Origin: Aspidapion aeneum | Lineage: Eukaryota; Arthropoda; Insecta; Coleoptera; Brentidae | Assembly (NCBI GenBank): GCA_963576565.1 | Contig: OY755046.1 | Span: 74,375,214 to 74,439,213, forward strand | DNA length: 64,000 nt | Direction: 5' to 3' | In this document: one piece after another, positions 11,195 to 22,569 of the stretch | Numbering within the stretch: position 1 is the first letter of the stretch | Layout of the letters: each line of letters starts with the position of its first letter | The notes under the pieces: generated by a model | The model's database searches: none | The model's input: the letters and a program-made list of their open reading frames with translations, nothing else | What the model was told of the DNA's origin: nothing | Program-made: the position numbers and the translations under genes

Positions 11195-11617
11195 GCGTTC
11201 TAGTATATTTTATTTTCTTTGACCAGATCAGAACAGAAAGAACTCAGGAGAGGTAAAGTACTTTTTCTCCTCCTTGAGGCGATTCAAAGCAATAATAAGG
11301 TGTTTCAATTCCCTTTAATAATATATTGTAGACTTGAATGATTATTTATTATATCTTATAAGTTATCTCTTAAATACATACATATTCCTACCTAGTAGGA
11401 AATATTTTTTCCGTGTTCTTGAATGGGGAATTTATATATATAAAAGCACGGGGCTAACGGTGTTTTGATTTATCGAGTTTCTTGTAATGCGTGTGCCTTG
11501 TAGCAAATTTTCAGTTCTGATAATCGTAAAAAAACGTTATAGGTACCCAACTTATCCTTAAAATTAAAGTTGGATACCTGTATGAAAAATAGTTATGTAA
11601 AAAGTAAAAGGAAAAAT
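11195..11617. other. no gene recognised
   Basis: AT-rich spacer between a DNA transposon and an RTE copy. Confidence 0.4.
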
Positions 11618-11630
11618 GATTTTCTATTTA

Positions 11631-12743
11631 TCGACGTCCGATCATCTCTTTTGTATAAAGAAAATGGCATACGGGCAAGAGCTGCATCTGCTTTACGTCG
11701 ATTTGCAGAAGGCATATGATAGTATACCACTAAATCTACTTTGGAAAGCGTTGGAAAACACAAACATAAGCGTACAATTAATTAAGGCCATCAAAGAGTT
11801 ATACCGCAATAGTAAGGCAAAAGTTAAAATAAAATCAAAACTAACCAAAGGCTTTCAAGTAAATAAAGGTCTTAAACAAGGTTGCTGTATCTCGCCTACG
11901 CTCTTCAAGATATACTTGGAACAAGTCCTTAAAGTATGGAAGAGAAAATGCCAAAACATGGGAATTCCGTTGGACGAAACCACCTTGTATACTCTATGTT
12001 TCGCCGATGATCAGATAGTAGTGGCTCAGGATTATGACGACCTCAAACATATGACACGAAAACTAAGAGAAGAGTACAATAAGTGGGGACTAGAGGTTAA
12101 TCTCAATAAGACAGATTATATGTGTATCGGTGGAATGAAACAGGATCTAATCTTAAATACCGGGCAGCGAATTCAGTCCTGTGATGAGAATAAATACTTA
12201 GGTCTAAAAATTACAGCTGACGGAACACTAAACAAAGCTATAAAAGATCGAAACGTACAAGGAAGAAAAGCAATAACTTTATTAAATGGAATAATTTGGG
12301 ACCAAAGTATATCAAAACATAACAAAAAGCTTATATATAACACCATTGTAAAAAGTATTATTACATACGGCTCAGAAGTATGGCCAATCAAGGATAGAAC
12401 AGAAAAAATGCTTTCCGCTACGGAGATGGACTATCGGAGAAGAGCAGCAGGGAAATCAAAAAGAGAAAGAGTTACAAATCAAAGAATAAGAGAAATTATG
12501 ACAGTGGGTGAACGTACTTTAGTGGATGATATAAGAACAAAACAACTGGTGTGGTACGGACATGTACAAAGAATGAATGATAAAAGACTACCTAAACAAA
12601 TAGTACAATGGAAACCAACTGGTCGAAGAAAACGAGGACAGCCAAGGAAAAGCTGGAGAGAAGGAATAGACAGTGAAAACAGAAACGAGTGGAGATTGGG
12701 TATCGGAAGACGTAGAACGTTGTGAAACCGATAAATATATATA
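11631..12743 (+). mobile_element. RTE-type LINE family 1, copy B (5'-truncated)
   Basis: Flanked by GATTT(T/A)CTATTTA at 11618-11630 and 12744-12756 (12 of 13 identical). The body is nearly identical to 31720-32877. The 3' end is GATAAATATATATA. Truncation falls just after the FRAGRST motif of the reverse transcriptase. Confidence 0.92.
11660..12725 (+). pseudogene. RTE reverse transcriptase, partial, still open
   Basis: One open frame from the MAYGQELHLLYVDLQKAYDSI block (reverse transcriptase motif A, VDLQKAYD) through GLKQGCCISPTLF, the active-site LCFADDQIVV, the LGLKI thumb region and the C-terminal WYGHVQRMND and GRRKRGQPRKSW blocks. Relative to copy C, ten codons around IRIRGLDDELWA are deleted near the end. 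N-terminal reverse transcriptase, linker and endonuclease are missing through 5' truncation, so it cannot retrotranspose. The upstream ATG at 11616 is in flanking DNA. Confidence 0.85.
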
Positions 12744-12976
12744 GATTTACTATTTAATCAAACTTTATTTTCTAGTTCTATTAAGAGAGTTGTAGAAAGA
12801 TTTTCACCCTATATATTAAGAGTGCTTGGCAAGCGCACACAGGCAGTGAATGCACGGAGGGTTGCTTCTCTAATATGATAGATTATTACAAATGCAGCTG
12901 CCAAAATTTTTAAGGGGGATGGATGAACGAAATTTAACTATGATGGCCGACCATCATTTATTATTTTAGATTTCTT

Positions 12977-13551
12977 AAAGCCTTTTTCCTCGAGGTTACT
13001 AGTCACTCATTTAAGTTACTCGAAATAACGTCACGGTTACTCGGAGTAACCGCTGTATGACGTCAGACAGTCAGCTGTGGATGACATTTCGAATTGTTTT
13101 TACCAGCAATTTCCGAAATGCAGAAAATAATTCATTGTTTCCACCAATGTATGCCCACCCCGATTCAAAAAACATATCACGGGCCATATGGATTTGCACC
13201 AGTTTTAAATGCAGCGTTGCCTGATGCGTTTTTTAAATCAGGGTGGAAAGCAGGACATTTTAAGACTAGTTGCAGTTGAATTGATATAGTACCAACTTTA
13301 AGGGATGTGCTTCATTTTCTACCGTTACCAAACATAATTCATTGTTAATATATATATATATTAAAATCAAACATTTTGCAAAAAAAAACAAAAAAAAAAC
13401 GATCTTAACCTCAAAATATTTCAGCAACCACGTCTGCTGAGCTGGTTACACTGTGTGGTTACTCGTGACGTCATAGTTAGTGTTACTCAGCGAAGAAAAA
13501 TAGAAAACGAGTAACCAGGTTACCTGTAGTTACTGCGAGGAAAAAGGCTTT
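12977..13551. mobile_element. DNA element with AAAGCCTTTTTCCTCG ends and GGTTACTC repeats
   Basis: Inverted ends of about 16 bp at 12977 and 13551. The interior carries GGTTACT(C/A)/(G/T)AGTAACC-type motifs near 12995, 13013, 13036-13052, 13442, 13456-13466, 13486, 13509 and 13518-13535, in both orientations. A 61-codon frame at 13094 has no recognised similarity. No clear target duplication. Confidence 0.55.
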
Positions 13552-13571
13552 TAGTTGTTTAAAAAGATCAG

Positions 13572-13763
13572 CAGTGACGCACCCAGGAATATGTATTGGG
13601 GGGGGGGGGGGGGACCCGAGGCCTCTTGGGTAGGGGGGGACCGAGGCCTCACAATGTCGAATTTTAGGTTATTTTTTCATGAAATATGTGGAAAATATGT
13701 AAAACAATCTGCGGCTTGGGGGGAGGCCCGGGCCCCGAGGCTCCCCCCCTGGGTGCGTTCATG
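13572..13763. mobile_element. hAT-like MITE, 192 bp
   Basis: Ends CAGTGACGCACCCAGG and CCTGGGTGCGTTCATG (inverted). GATCAG flanks both sides (13566-13571, 13764-13769). Long G run after the left end and C run before the right end. Same family as 14650-14813, 50968-51120 and 60246. Confidence 0.7.
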
Positions 13764-13787
13764 GATCAGAGGCGAGCGGACAATGTA

Positions 13788-14369
13788 CGAGGATGGGATG
13801 AAAAGTTTCCGACCTAACATAGAACGCAACACCATAGTGCCTTAATAATAATTTATTTTTCTACATAGTCCCCTTGTGAGGTAATACATTTGGCCCAACG
13901 ATGTTCAATTGATTTTATGCTATCACTGAAGTCTGATTTATCCAACTCGTCAAAATAGGCGTTTGTTGACAAATTTTTTTTCTTCAAGAAATTTTTTTAG
14001 GTTTGGAAACAAATAAAAGTCTGACGGTGCTAGGTCTGGCAAATAAGGTGGGTGGTTTAACAGTTCAAAGCCTAGCTGATGGATTTTAGTTATTACAAGA
14101 GCGGACTTGTGGCAAGGTGTATTGCCCTGATGAAACAAAATTTTCTTTGTTGCCAAACCAGGGCGTTTTTTGCTTATATTCTGCTTGAGCTGGTCCAGTA
14201 AGTAGCTGTAGTACTCTGAATTTATTGTTCTTCCTTTTTCGAGATAATCTATGAGGAGTATCCCTTTAGCGTTCAAAAAGACCGTTGCCATGACCTTTCC
14301 AGCAGACGGTACTGCCTTTGCCTTCTTTGGAACTTCATATTAGGCAGGAAACTTTTCATCCCATCCTCG
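13788..14369 (-). mobile_element. mariner element, internally deleted, 582 bp
   Basis: Terminal inverted repeats beginning CGAGGATGGGATGAAAAG (about 28 bp with mismatches), bounded by TA at 13786-13787 and 14370-14371. Only the C-terminal part of the transposase remains, on minus. Confidence 0.85.
13950..14340 (-). pseudogene. mariner transposase, C-terminal catalytic fragment
   Basis: Minus-strand frame with KAVPSAGKVMATVFLNAKG, ILLIDYLEKG, LFHQGNTPCHKS and HPPYLPDLAPSDFYLFPNL. Known: mariner transposases of ~340 residues use a DD34D triad. The third Asp is kept in the PDLAPSDF block, but the second, normally FHQDN, is Gly here (FHQGN). The N-terminal helix-turn-helix domains and first Asp are deleted. 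Inactive twice over. Confidence 0.85.
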
Positions 14370-14649
14370 TATGTGTAACACTGCTTAAATTTTGTTTTAA
14401 TGTTTCAATTATTTTTCAACTTGTACTGTATTACAAACTGCCTATATTCAAATACCTACGTAATTTTCTAGTTAACAACACACTACCAAAAAAGTAAATA
14501 AAAGTTTCTGGCTCCTCCCCAAGTCATTAATAAGTCATTTATTTTTGAGGCCACCTAGCGCCTAACTGTTAGAAAATGTTATTAACGTTATCTACATTAT
14601 TTTTCAATTTAGGCCCCCACACCTAACCAGCGTTAACTTAGGCAATATT

Positions 14650-14813
14650 CATGGGCGGACCCAGGGGGGGGGGGTGCTTAGGGCCCGGGCCTAGGATTTT
14701 TTTAGATATTTTCCACATATTTCTTGAACAAACACAAAAAATAGCATGGAATATGGCATCTTGTGGCCTCGGGTTCCCCCCCCTCCCAAGACATATTTCT
14801 GGGTGCGCCACTG
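14650..14813. mobile_element. hAT-like MITE, 164 bp
   Basis: Ends CATGGGCGGACCCAGG and TCTGGGTGCGCCACTG (inverted, imperfect), with G-run and C-run inside the ends. Flanking 8-mers (GCAATATT, CGATATTT) match only partly. Confidence 0.6.
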
Positions 14814-14877
14814 CGATATTTATGCAGGATATTAAATATCACTCCTTACTTTTGATTTACTTTTCGTTTAAATAAAA

Positions 14878-15020
14878 TCATAACAAAAACATTTCAAGTA
14901 AAAAAAAATTACGCGAAAGTGGTATTCCGGAAAAAGAATTGAAATAAAAGTAAAGCCGAATTCTGTAATACAAATTTCAAAATAAAAAGTTCTTACTTGT
15001 TTGGAAATGTTTCTTTATTT
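14878..15020 (+). repeat. foldback family FB2, single left arm
   Basis: Matches the left arm of 36545-36899: ACATTT..GTAAAAAAA, then TATTCCG-AAAAAGAATTGA-ATAAAAGTAAAGCC, and AATACAAATTTCAAAAT. The partner arm is missing. Confidence 0.6.
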
Positions 15021-15704
15021 TTACCTTCCTAGCCCGCGCAGCAATGGCTAGAGACGGTATTGTTTTCGACGAAAAAAAGTTTTTTCAGATAACGCCATCA
15101 ATATCAAAATTTTCCAACATGTTTTTTATAGTATAGAAATTGAAAAAATACAAACTTTTTAACGGAAAAATGTATCAATATGCGATTTTCGGAGTATGTA
15201 CAGTAGATCACATTTTTTTCAATAATTTGTGTTATGTATAATCTAAAATTTAGTACAGAGCTTTCCTTTCCGAGATATTTATTTAAAACTAGTTTTAACG
15301 TTGGTATAGCGTGAGGGTTCACTTGGACTGTGCTAATGGACTAGGAACGTATCAGATCCGATCAATTTATTTTTTATTTAAGCTTTTTAAACTAAAAACA
15401 GACCTCACTAATGTTGTGTGGAAATTTTCACACTCTGTTCCCTCCATAAACTCTTGTATCTTGTTAATTTTCTTTTATATCAAACCCAAAATTTAAGGCT
15501 CTTTTGCCTTGATAAAGGATTAAAACGCTGCCGTGTTAGAACAAGCTCGCTTTGTGACAATGTCCAGTGAGAAAGACAATTTTCAACATTTTCCAAACCT
15601 GTTTGGTTGCAATTTGCTTTGATTTGATATATTTTTTTTCTGTGCAGCATTGTTTCGTGTTATATTGTCATTGTATTTTGTAATAGTCAGTTTTTATAGT
15701 CAGT
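15021..15704. other. no gene recognised
   Basis: AT-rich; no protein similarity or element boundary seen. Confidence 0.4.
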
Positions 15705-16710
15705 TAAATAGTATTAAAAAGCTTAAATCCGGTAAAGCTAGCGGACCTGGGGGAATATACTCTAAAATGCTTAAATATGGATCAGAGAAACTATTAAAAA
15801 ATCTCACATATATAATCAATCAATACATAAAGGGACATCCAGTACCTAATGATTGGAAAATTGCATTCATATCTCCCAAAACATAAAACAGGAAACAAGC
15901 TGGATTGTAACAATTACAGAGGAATTTCAGTCACCAGCACTCTAAGTAGATTGTACGGTAGGATTCTTAGAGATCCAATAGAGAATGATTTTCAGGAACA
16001 AGAAGAAGAAGAAGAGCAAAGTGGGTTTCGCGCAGGCAGATCTTGTACTGATAATGTTTTTCGTCTTAAACAAGTAATTGAGAAAAGGAGTGCCAGAAAT
16101 ATAAAAACTCATGTTATCTTTGTGACCTACAACAAGCATATGATACCGTTCCAGTACAAAATTATGGACTGTGTTAGAGCAAACTAATATCAATCATACA
16201 TACATAAAAGCGATAAAATAACCATATAAAGAGGCAATATCCAAAATTAAAGTTGGAAATCGAATTTCAGAAGAATTCCTGGTAACGAAAAGCTTAAGAC
16301 AGGGATGTTGTCTCTCTTCAACTCTTTTTAAAATATATATCGTAGTTGCTCTAGAAAACTAGAAACATAAAATACACGGCATGGGATAAAAATACACACT
16401 ACAGTTTGCTGACGACCAAGTAATTATAGCTAATAATAAAGAAGACATGATGAGAAAGTTAACGAAAGAATATAAAAACTGGGGGTTTACAGTCAACGTG
16501 GACAAGACACAGTACTTATGTCTTGGAAAGGAATGGAAGCAGAGAGATAAAAAAGAATGTCCAATTTAACATATATTTAACAATGGTGAAAAGCACGCTG
16601 TTGTATGGAATAGAGACTTGTCGCGTAACAGAAAAATATAAAACAAAAATGAAAACTGTCGAAATGGAAATAAGAAGACCATAAAAGAAAGAATGGAAAA
16701 GAATAGTAGT
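15705..16710 (+). pseudogene. RTE-type LINE family 2, reverse transcriptase relic
   Basis: The longest family 2 copy. In shifting frames it shows LKSGKASGPGGI, NYRGISVTSTLSRLYG, QSGFRAGRSCTDNVF, LRQGCCLSSTLFKIY, the active-site LQFADDQVIIA, NVDKTQYLCL and, near 16560-16640, the NIYETMVKSTLLYGIE block after a deletion. Several frameshifts and stops. Known: RTE elements encode one protein with apurinic endonuclease and reverse transcriptase; here the endonuclease is lost. Confidence 0.85.
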
Positions 16711-17130
16711 AGTGAAGAGTCATATTTTTTTACAGACTTGATAGATATTTTAATATAAAAAGTAGTACGTGTGGTATTAATCTACCTAAAATGCGAATTA
16801 AGGGACTACTGTGCGCAGAGGCAGCTGTGTTAATGTAGCCGGGATGCTCCCTTTTTGGATCCCCTGCCATCCAGAAGTAAGAGGATTAAATCCACCATGA
16901 TACCTCTAAAGTTGTCTCTTGGCATTAGTGTCCTTTTCAACTTAATAATATATATCATCACATAATAAAACTACAGGGTGATTTCAAAATAGATAATTGC
17001 AAATACATAGAAGTCAATGTTTATAATATATATTCAAGTTCTTACAAAATGTTGAATAAAAATAATTTTCATACAATTAATTCCTCAAAATCAATGCATA
17101 AAAATCTAGACTAAATAAATTAATTTACGG
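16711..17130. other. no gene recognised
   Basis: Spacer between the LINE relic and the palindrome; nothing recognised. Confidence 0.35.
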
Positions 17131-17137
17131 GCTGGTC

Positions 17138-17634
17138 CTCAGAACAAGGTAGTGGTAGCCGTATACATCGATGTTACAGTCTCCTTAGACATTGTCAGTA
17201 CGGCATAACCAAGATGGATGGAAAGGCGATGAAATGAAGATGATAAAATCTGAAAAGGAGAAATGAAATATGGATACCCACTTTAGAAAACCAACTGCCA
17301 ATTTGCGGTATCAGCTAGGGTAGCCTCGGGTCTGAAGCAAAAATCTAACATTACTACGGACACAGCTAAAGTCAATCTCAGTAGGTATCCTAATCCTTGA
17401 CTTTAGCTGTCTCCGTAGTAATGTTAGATTTTTGCCTCAGAGCCGAGGCTACCCTAGCTGATACTGCAAATTGGCAGTTGGTTTTCTAAAGTGGGTATCC
17501 ACATTTCATTTCTCCTTTTCAGATTTTATCATCTTCATTTCATCGCCTTTCCATCCATCTTGGTTATGCCGTACTGATAATGTCTAAGCAGACTGTAACA
17601 TCGATGTATACGGCTACCACTACCTTGTTCTGAG
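17138..17634. repeat. near-perfect 2 x 238 bp palindrome with 21-bp spacer
   Basis: 17138-17375 and 17397-17634 are inverted copies of equal length. By eye they differ at under ten positions (for example near 17193, 17208, 17268, 17311 and 17331). The arms begin CTCAGAACAAGGTAGTGG. There is no coding content. A 278-bp MITE abuts the right edge. It could be a foldback transposon or a recent inverted duplication. Confidence 0.9.
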
Positions 17635-17910
17635 TCCTTGCCATAGGCAGTTACACTTTTGTGACATTTCCAACCTCTTTATTTATCATATGTATACTGA
17701 CAGCAGCAAAAAAAAATCTGAAAAATGGCCTGTCTTTGATGTGTTTTTATCTGTTCGTTTTTTTTGTCAACCTACAGTCAGTATCTTTTTATCCAGAGAC
17801 AATGACAGTTTTACCAACATGACATGTTTATTTTTTAATATATTTCTGGTTAGGAAATATGTTTATTTCATGTCAAAGTCACAAAAGTCTAACTACGTAT
17901 GGCAAGGACT
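17633..17910. mobile_element. MITE with AGTCCTTGCCATA ends
   Basis: Imperfect inverted ends of about 33 bp: AGTCCTTGCCATAGGCAGTT at 17633 and the inverse of AGTCCTTGCCATACGTAGTT ending at 17910. Superfamily and target duplication not established. Confidence 0.55.
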
Positions 17911-17929
17911 ATAATAGATCTCTTAATTA

Positions 17930-18170
17930 TATAGATAATTATCGCCTAGTAAAAAACTTCTAAAAAAATGGAAGTTGATAACGTTTCGGAAAAGGAACAT
18001 CTATCAGCACGAAAGATCGCTGAAACATTTAATATTGGAGAAACTCAAGCTGCGAAAATTGTTAATAAATATTTATTAAAATTTCGCAGTTCTCTCTCAT
18101 AAGCGGACACCTCCAATAAGGGGACAAAATCACCGAAACCATGAGTGTCCGCTTATAGGAGGTTTCACTG
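17930..18170 (+). mobile_element. pogo-like element, 3' remnant with transposase N-terminus
   Basis: From 17968 a frame begins MEVDNVSEKEHLSARKIAET, the start of the pogo/CENP-B helix-turn-helix seen also at 38273. It breaks into the element end at about 18080, which finishes GGAGGTTTCACTG followed by TA. Catalytic region deleted. Confidence 0.65.
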
Positions 18171-18172
18171 TA

Positions 18173-19745
18173 TTTATTAAAGGATTAATTAAATTTAACA
18201 AATTAAAAGTTTTATAAAAATTTTTTAAAAAATCATGACTATTTAAAATTGTTCTAAGAAATTACCTATATTTGATAAAAACAAATATTGTTATTTGTAT
18301 AATATTGTAACAATTTACTAAATAAAATCCTTAGATTAAACTAAATATTATTTCTATTTTAAAAAGTTAATTTAAAAATAAATGATCACATCATAAGTTT
18401 GGCTTATATCAGTGTCAAAAATAACATTAGACCATCTTTAAAAATAATAAAAATCAACAAATTGTATCCGTTTTATTGCTTTTAATTGATATTATCTCAA
18501 CAAGGGTCAGATTTTTGGGTCAAATTTAGCTAATTTTTAAAATTGTTGTTTGTATAAAATTATGGTTTTTATTTTTAGGGTATCAAAATATGGATAATTT
18601 TAATATTTTATTTCTATTTTTAATTCATGACATACGCGGAAACTAATAATAATACATAGGGTGTCCGCCGGAATCGAGGATAGCAGATGTACTGGGTGCT
18701 AAAGAAAAAATTATCATAGAAATACATAGATACTTTTTTAGGGGGATTCAATTTCAAATTTTGGACTGCTATACAGCCCCCCCCTCCAATTCGCCTATGG
18801 TTTCCGCGGTTCCAAAATGTTGCTTTACCGATCAGGGACGGTGTTAATACTTTTTCGGAAAATTTTATTGTTTTAAACTATTTTTTTTAAAATAAATTTT
18901 AGTTTTTCGTTTTACCGATCCCTTCTAATATATGGACATATGGTAAAACCAACAAGCCAACAACGTCGCTATCATTTTTTTTAAAGCAGGCAGTCGATAA
19001 TGCTTGATATTGAACCATTCTATAACCCATAATTTGCAGGAATCGTGCAGTAGCTTGCGAAAAATGAGGGCCTTAAAACATCAACAAAATTAAATAAAAG
19101 AGTCCTTTAGACTGATTTTTTTTTGTAATGTTGAACTTTCTTGGGCTTGTGGTCAGTGGGAACTTTCAAGAACATCCAAAATAAATTTCTGAGAAAATTT
19201 CAAAGTTCTCACATGTATCAGAATTTAAAAAAAGTTCGCTAGATATATGGACTGTTCTCTTTATTTCTACAAATGTAGGAAAATAATTTATATAAAAAAA
19301 TGGCTTTAAAAAATGTAAAAAAAAATTGTTTAATTAATCAAAATACTTATTTTAAATCATGCAGTGTTGTCAAACAATGCATTGTTCTCTTTGTTTCTAC
19401 AAATGTAGGAAAATAAGAGGACATTAAAAAAGTGAGCTAGTGTATACTAGGCTTCTTGCCTATAAATTTTGTAAGTCATGGTGAGTTTTATACACACACA
19501 CATAAGAAATTATACTGTATTTACAGAATCATCGGATAATTATGGGTTTGGCCGGTGAGAAGGTGAGAAAACGCCACAGTGAAACCCCTTATTATGGTCT
19601 CTACACAGACAGACCACTAGATGATCTATAAGGAGCCAGAATAGATTGCTTTTTTTTCTCAACAGGGCTTATTTATTTAAAATTTTAACGGTTTTATTTA
19701 ATACTGTAACAAAGCGGAATTTAAAAATAATTGTTTTTTTTTGTC
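18173..19745. other. AT-rich DNA, no gene recognised
   Basis: Contains a short direct duplication (TTCTCTTT-TTTCTACAAATG near 19256 and 19384). No gene or element boundary recognised. Confidence 0.4.
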
Positions 19746-19751
19746 ATTTAT

Positions 19752-20500
19752 CTGAGGGCACGGCAGTGCCTCGCCAAGTTCGCGCGCCGTAACCATCTTT
19801 TCTTGAAACATTTCAGCCGGTATTTGACCTACCTAAAACTCTACTTCGGAATGAGCTACGAATCTCAAACTTTGCACAGTCGTAGTCCTCCATGGAGTTA
19901 ACAACCCCTCCAAGTTTCATGGAATTCCATAAAGTAGTAAAGTAGTTACGAAATTTCAAAAAACGTCGAAATTGCCACTCACTCACTCATGTATAGATCA
20001 TCAATATTCTACTGTACTTCCAGACATGCTACAAAGCTGAAATTTGGCAGACTGATAGAAATTATGACCAAACCCCTGGAAAAAATCAAAAAACCCTAAA
20101 ATTTTAATTTGCTTCCCTCCCCTATACATTTAAAGTTATGTAAAAGTAGCATTGCCCACTTCCAGTAATGCTAGAGAGTCGAGCTTTGGCAGACTGATAG
20201 GAACTATGATAAAACTAGAGGAAAAAACACCCCAAAATTCTAATTTATTTCCATTCCCTATAAATGTAAAGTTAAGTAAAATTAACATGCCTACTTCCAG
20301 ACATGCTAGCGAGCTGAGCTTTGGAAGACTGATAGTAACTATGATAAAGTTATAGAAAAAAATTAAAAACACCAATATTTTAATTTACTTCCCTCTCCTA
20401 TAAATGTAAATTTATATAAAACTAACATTGCCCACTTCCAGAGACGCTAGAGAGCTGAGCATTGGAATGCTGATAGAAATTATGATAAAAAAAATTTTTT
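19752..20500 (+). mobile_element. HINE-like element B, copy 1 (four ~137-bp tandem units)
   Basis: Begins at GGGCACGGCAGTGCC, a small hairpin (GGCAC/GTGCC). A conserved core follows (TCTTGAAACATTTCAGCC, ACTTCGGAATGAGCTACGAA), then a (CACT)n run at 19977-19989 and four tandem units of about 133-142 bp starting near 20020, 20153, 20287 and 20429, each with GAGCTTTGG-AGACTGATAG. Copies at 35450, 49668 (minus) and 60056. Confidence 0.65.
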
Positions 20501-21135
20501 TGGCAACTAGCGACGACTTGTTTTTAGGCATGGTTTTCAGGAATCGCTGAATTTTGATAAAATTTGTATTTGGCTAATCTAAATTCCCAGACGCAAATTT
20601 TCAAGTGCGTCTACTTGTGTGTTTCGCACGTAGACGCCATATTTGTTGTTTATTTACATTTTGCGGTGTTTTGCGTTTTTCGCGTAAAATGTTGTTTTTT
20701 TAAATTATTTACGTAAAACATGTCTAGTTTGTGTCTCATAGCAGAATAGATACGGTATTTTCATTATAAGAATGGTAGAATAAGGTATGTAATATTCCTT
20801 ACTTTTATATCCATACTCAATATTGAATTTAAAATATTTTGATTCTATATAAAATAATATCATGGGTAATTCAGAAAATATACCTAGCCTCCATCCAGAT
20901 ACCTCTTATGTGTTCGAATATCAAACCGAAATTTCCCTAAGGTGGCAAAGTCAGGCAAAAGGGAAATGAGGACAACATGGATAGACAGGCGCTCGTAGTC
21001 GTCGAGTGAGCTAATAATTTGCCCTCTTTCCATGCTGCTTCCATGCATCGTCTTCTCTTTACAAGAGGTGTCCATAGAGAATTTTTTAGTGTGGTTCTTG
21101 CCATTGAACTTAACAATCTTATTTAAAAACAAGCA
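20501..21135. other. no gene recognised
   Basis: An 82-codon minus-strand frame at 20884-21132 has no recognised similarity. This may be the upstream, decayed part of the element carrying the nuclease-like domain that follows. Confidence 0.35.
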
Positions 21136-21139
21136 AATA

Positions 21140-21596
21140 TTTCTGCTGCTACAAAAGTGCCGGTCGTTTGTCTCGCCACGGGTTGCTCAACAATATTATC
21201 AGGAGGGCTCTTGTATCTGCAGGAATACCCTCAGTGCTTGAACCTCCTGGTATGTTCAGGGGAGATGGAAAGCGAGTCGATGGTTGGTCTTTGTTTCCCT
21301 GGTGCAGAGGAAAATCCCTAATTTGGGACGCCAATAAAACAGGAGAAGCTGCCCGTAACGGAGAAAAACAAAAGCAAAAAAAATACGAAGAGCTGGAAGC
21401 CAAAGGGTACATTTTCGTACCCTTTACCGTCGAAGCATTGGGGCCCTGGGGTGAAGAAGCTAAATCTTTTGTTCAAAAATTATCAAAATTAATAAACAAT
21501 AAAAATGTAAATTGCTTCATTAAACAACAAATAGGTCTTGCAATTCAACGCAGCTTCAATTCCTGGAACAATCCCAGCCGATACTGGTTTAGATGA
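21140..21596 (+). pseudogene. PD-(D/E)XK-like nuclease domain, retroelement C-terminus
   Basis: The frame gives RLSRHGLLNNIIRRALVSAG, IPSVLEPPG, RGDGKRVDGWSLFPWCRGK, SLIWDANKT, then KYEELEAKGYIFVPFTVEALG, WGEEAKSFVQKL and a final QQIGLAIQRSF. I recall this block (DGKRPDG, PW..GK.L.WD.T, ALQRG) at the C-terminus of invertebrate proteins that also carry a reverse transcriptase; the Asp-x-WD pattern resembles a restriction-type fold. No reverse transcriptase is visible upstream and the ATG at 21168 falls inside the domain, so this is a fragment. Catalytic identity is inference. Confidence 0.55.
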
Positions 21597-21599
21597 AAT

Positions 21600-22215
21600 T
21601 TTTTATTGTTGATGTTTCCCTTTTTTTTTTGTTTTTTTTTTTTTTAGTTTTACAATTTTATTTACTTCTTTGATTTTATTATTAATTTAATCAATTGTTA
21701 TACATTAATTATACCTTGTTTTATGTTATTAGTTAACCAAACAAGAAATATACTTATTCTTTTGAAATCAAAAAAAAAATATTTCCCAGCTGATTTTCAG
21801 GTTTTATTGGACACAATATCTAAAAGATATCTTTTCGTAAACACCAGATGTTTTTAAGATGTCGGTTACGTCTTACAACGAACTTTTAAAACATCTTTTA
21901 GTATTATTATTAATATTAAATTGTTTATGTTTTCGTTTGTTTTTTATCCAATTGCAGCACGGCCGGCGAAAGGAAGGGTAATGTTTTTTGATTGTTGTAT
22001 GTTTGTGTTACGGTAGAGGCTAAACGACTGAACCGATTTTGACAAAAAAGGTGTCGTTGAATGGCTACTGATCCCAAAGGTGCTATAAACTATATTTTTT
22101 AAAACAGGAATCAACATGGCGGTCTTTAGACGCCATCTTGTCACATGATGTAGGCTTTAAGGCACACAAATTATTTAAATTTCAGAACTAGTTTACTGTT
22201 CGTATCCCTGAATCA
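21600..22215. other. no gene recognised
   Basis: T-rich run at 21620-21650 could be a retroelement tail. Near 22020 the motif AACGACTGAACCGATTTTGA is common in invertebrate non-autonomous repeats, but no boundaries are visible. Confidence 0.35.
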
Positions 22216-22217
22216 TA

Positions 22218-22511
22218 ATGAAAAGGTTTTTCGTGGGTTATGGGATAAGGCAATGAAAGCTCTTGGTATTCTTTTTACAAAAAAAAAATTATGATAAACC
22301 AGTAAACAAATTGAATAAAACTGGGAAAAAAGTTTTTTACATTAAATAATATAATTGGTTGTTGTTTAAAAAATATATATACATAATGTTTGTTGATAAA
22401 ACGGGTGTGTTGTCCTACGAGAGTACTCTTATGGCTAAACTCTAAAAACGTCCCAAAGAATAACAAGAGCTTTCATTGCCTTATCCCATAACCTACGAAA
22501 AACCTTTTCAT
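22218..22511. repeat. inverted-repeat element, 294 bp, ~55-bp arms
   Basis: 22218-22272 and 22457-22511 are inverted copies beginning ATGAAAAGGTTTTTCGT(G/A)G, nearly identical. The centre is AT-rich. No target duplication identified. Confidence 0.7.
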
Positions 22512-22569
22512 CTAAATTTCAGGCAATTTTAATGAAATTCTATTGATTACCCATTGCAAATATCGTTTA

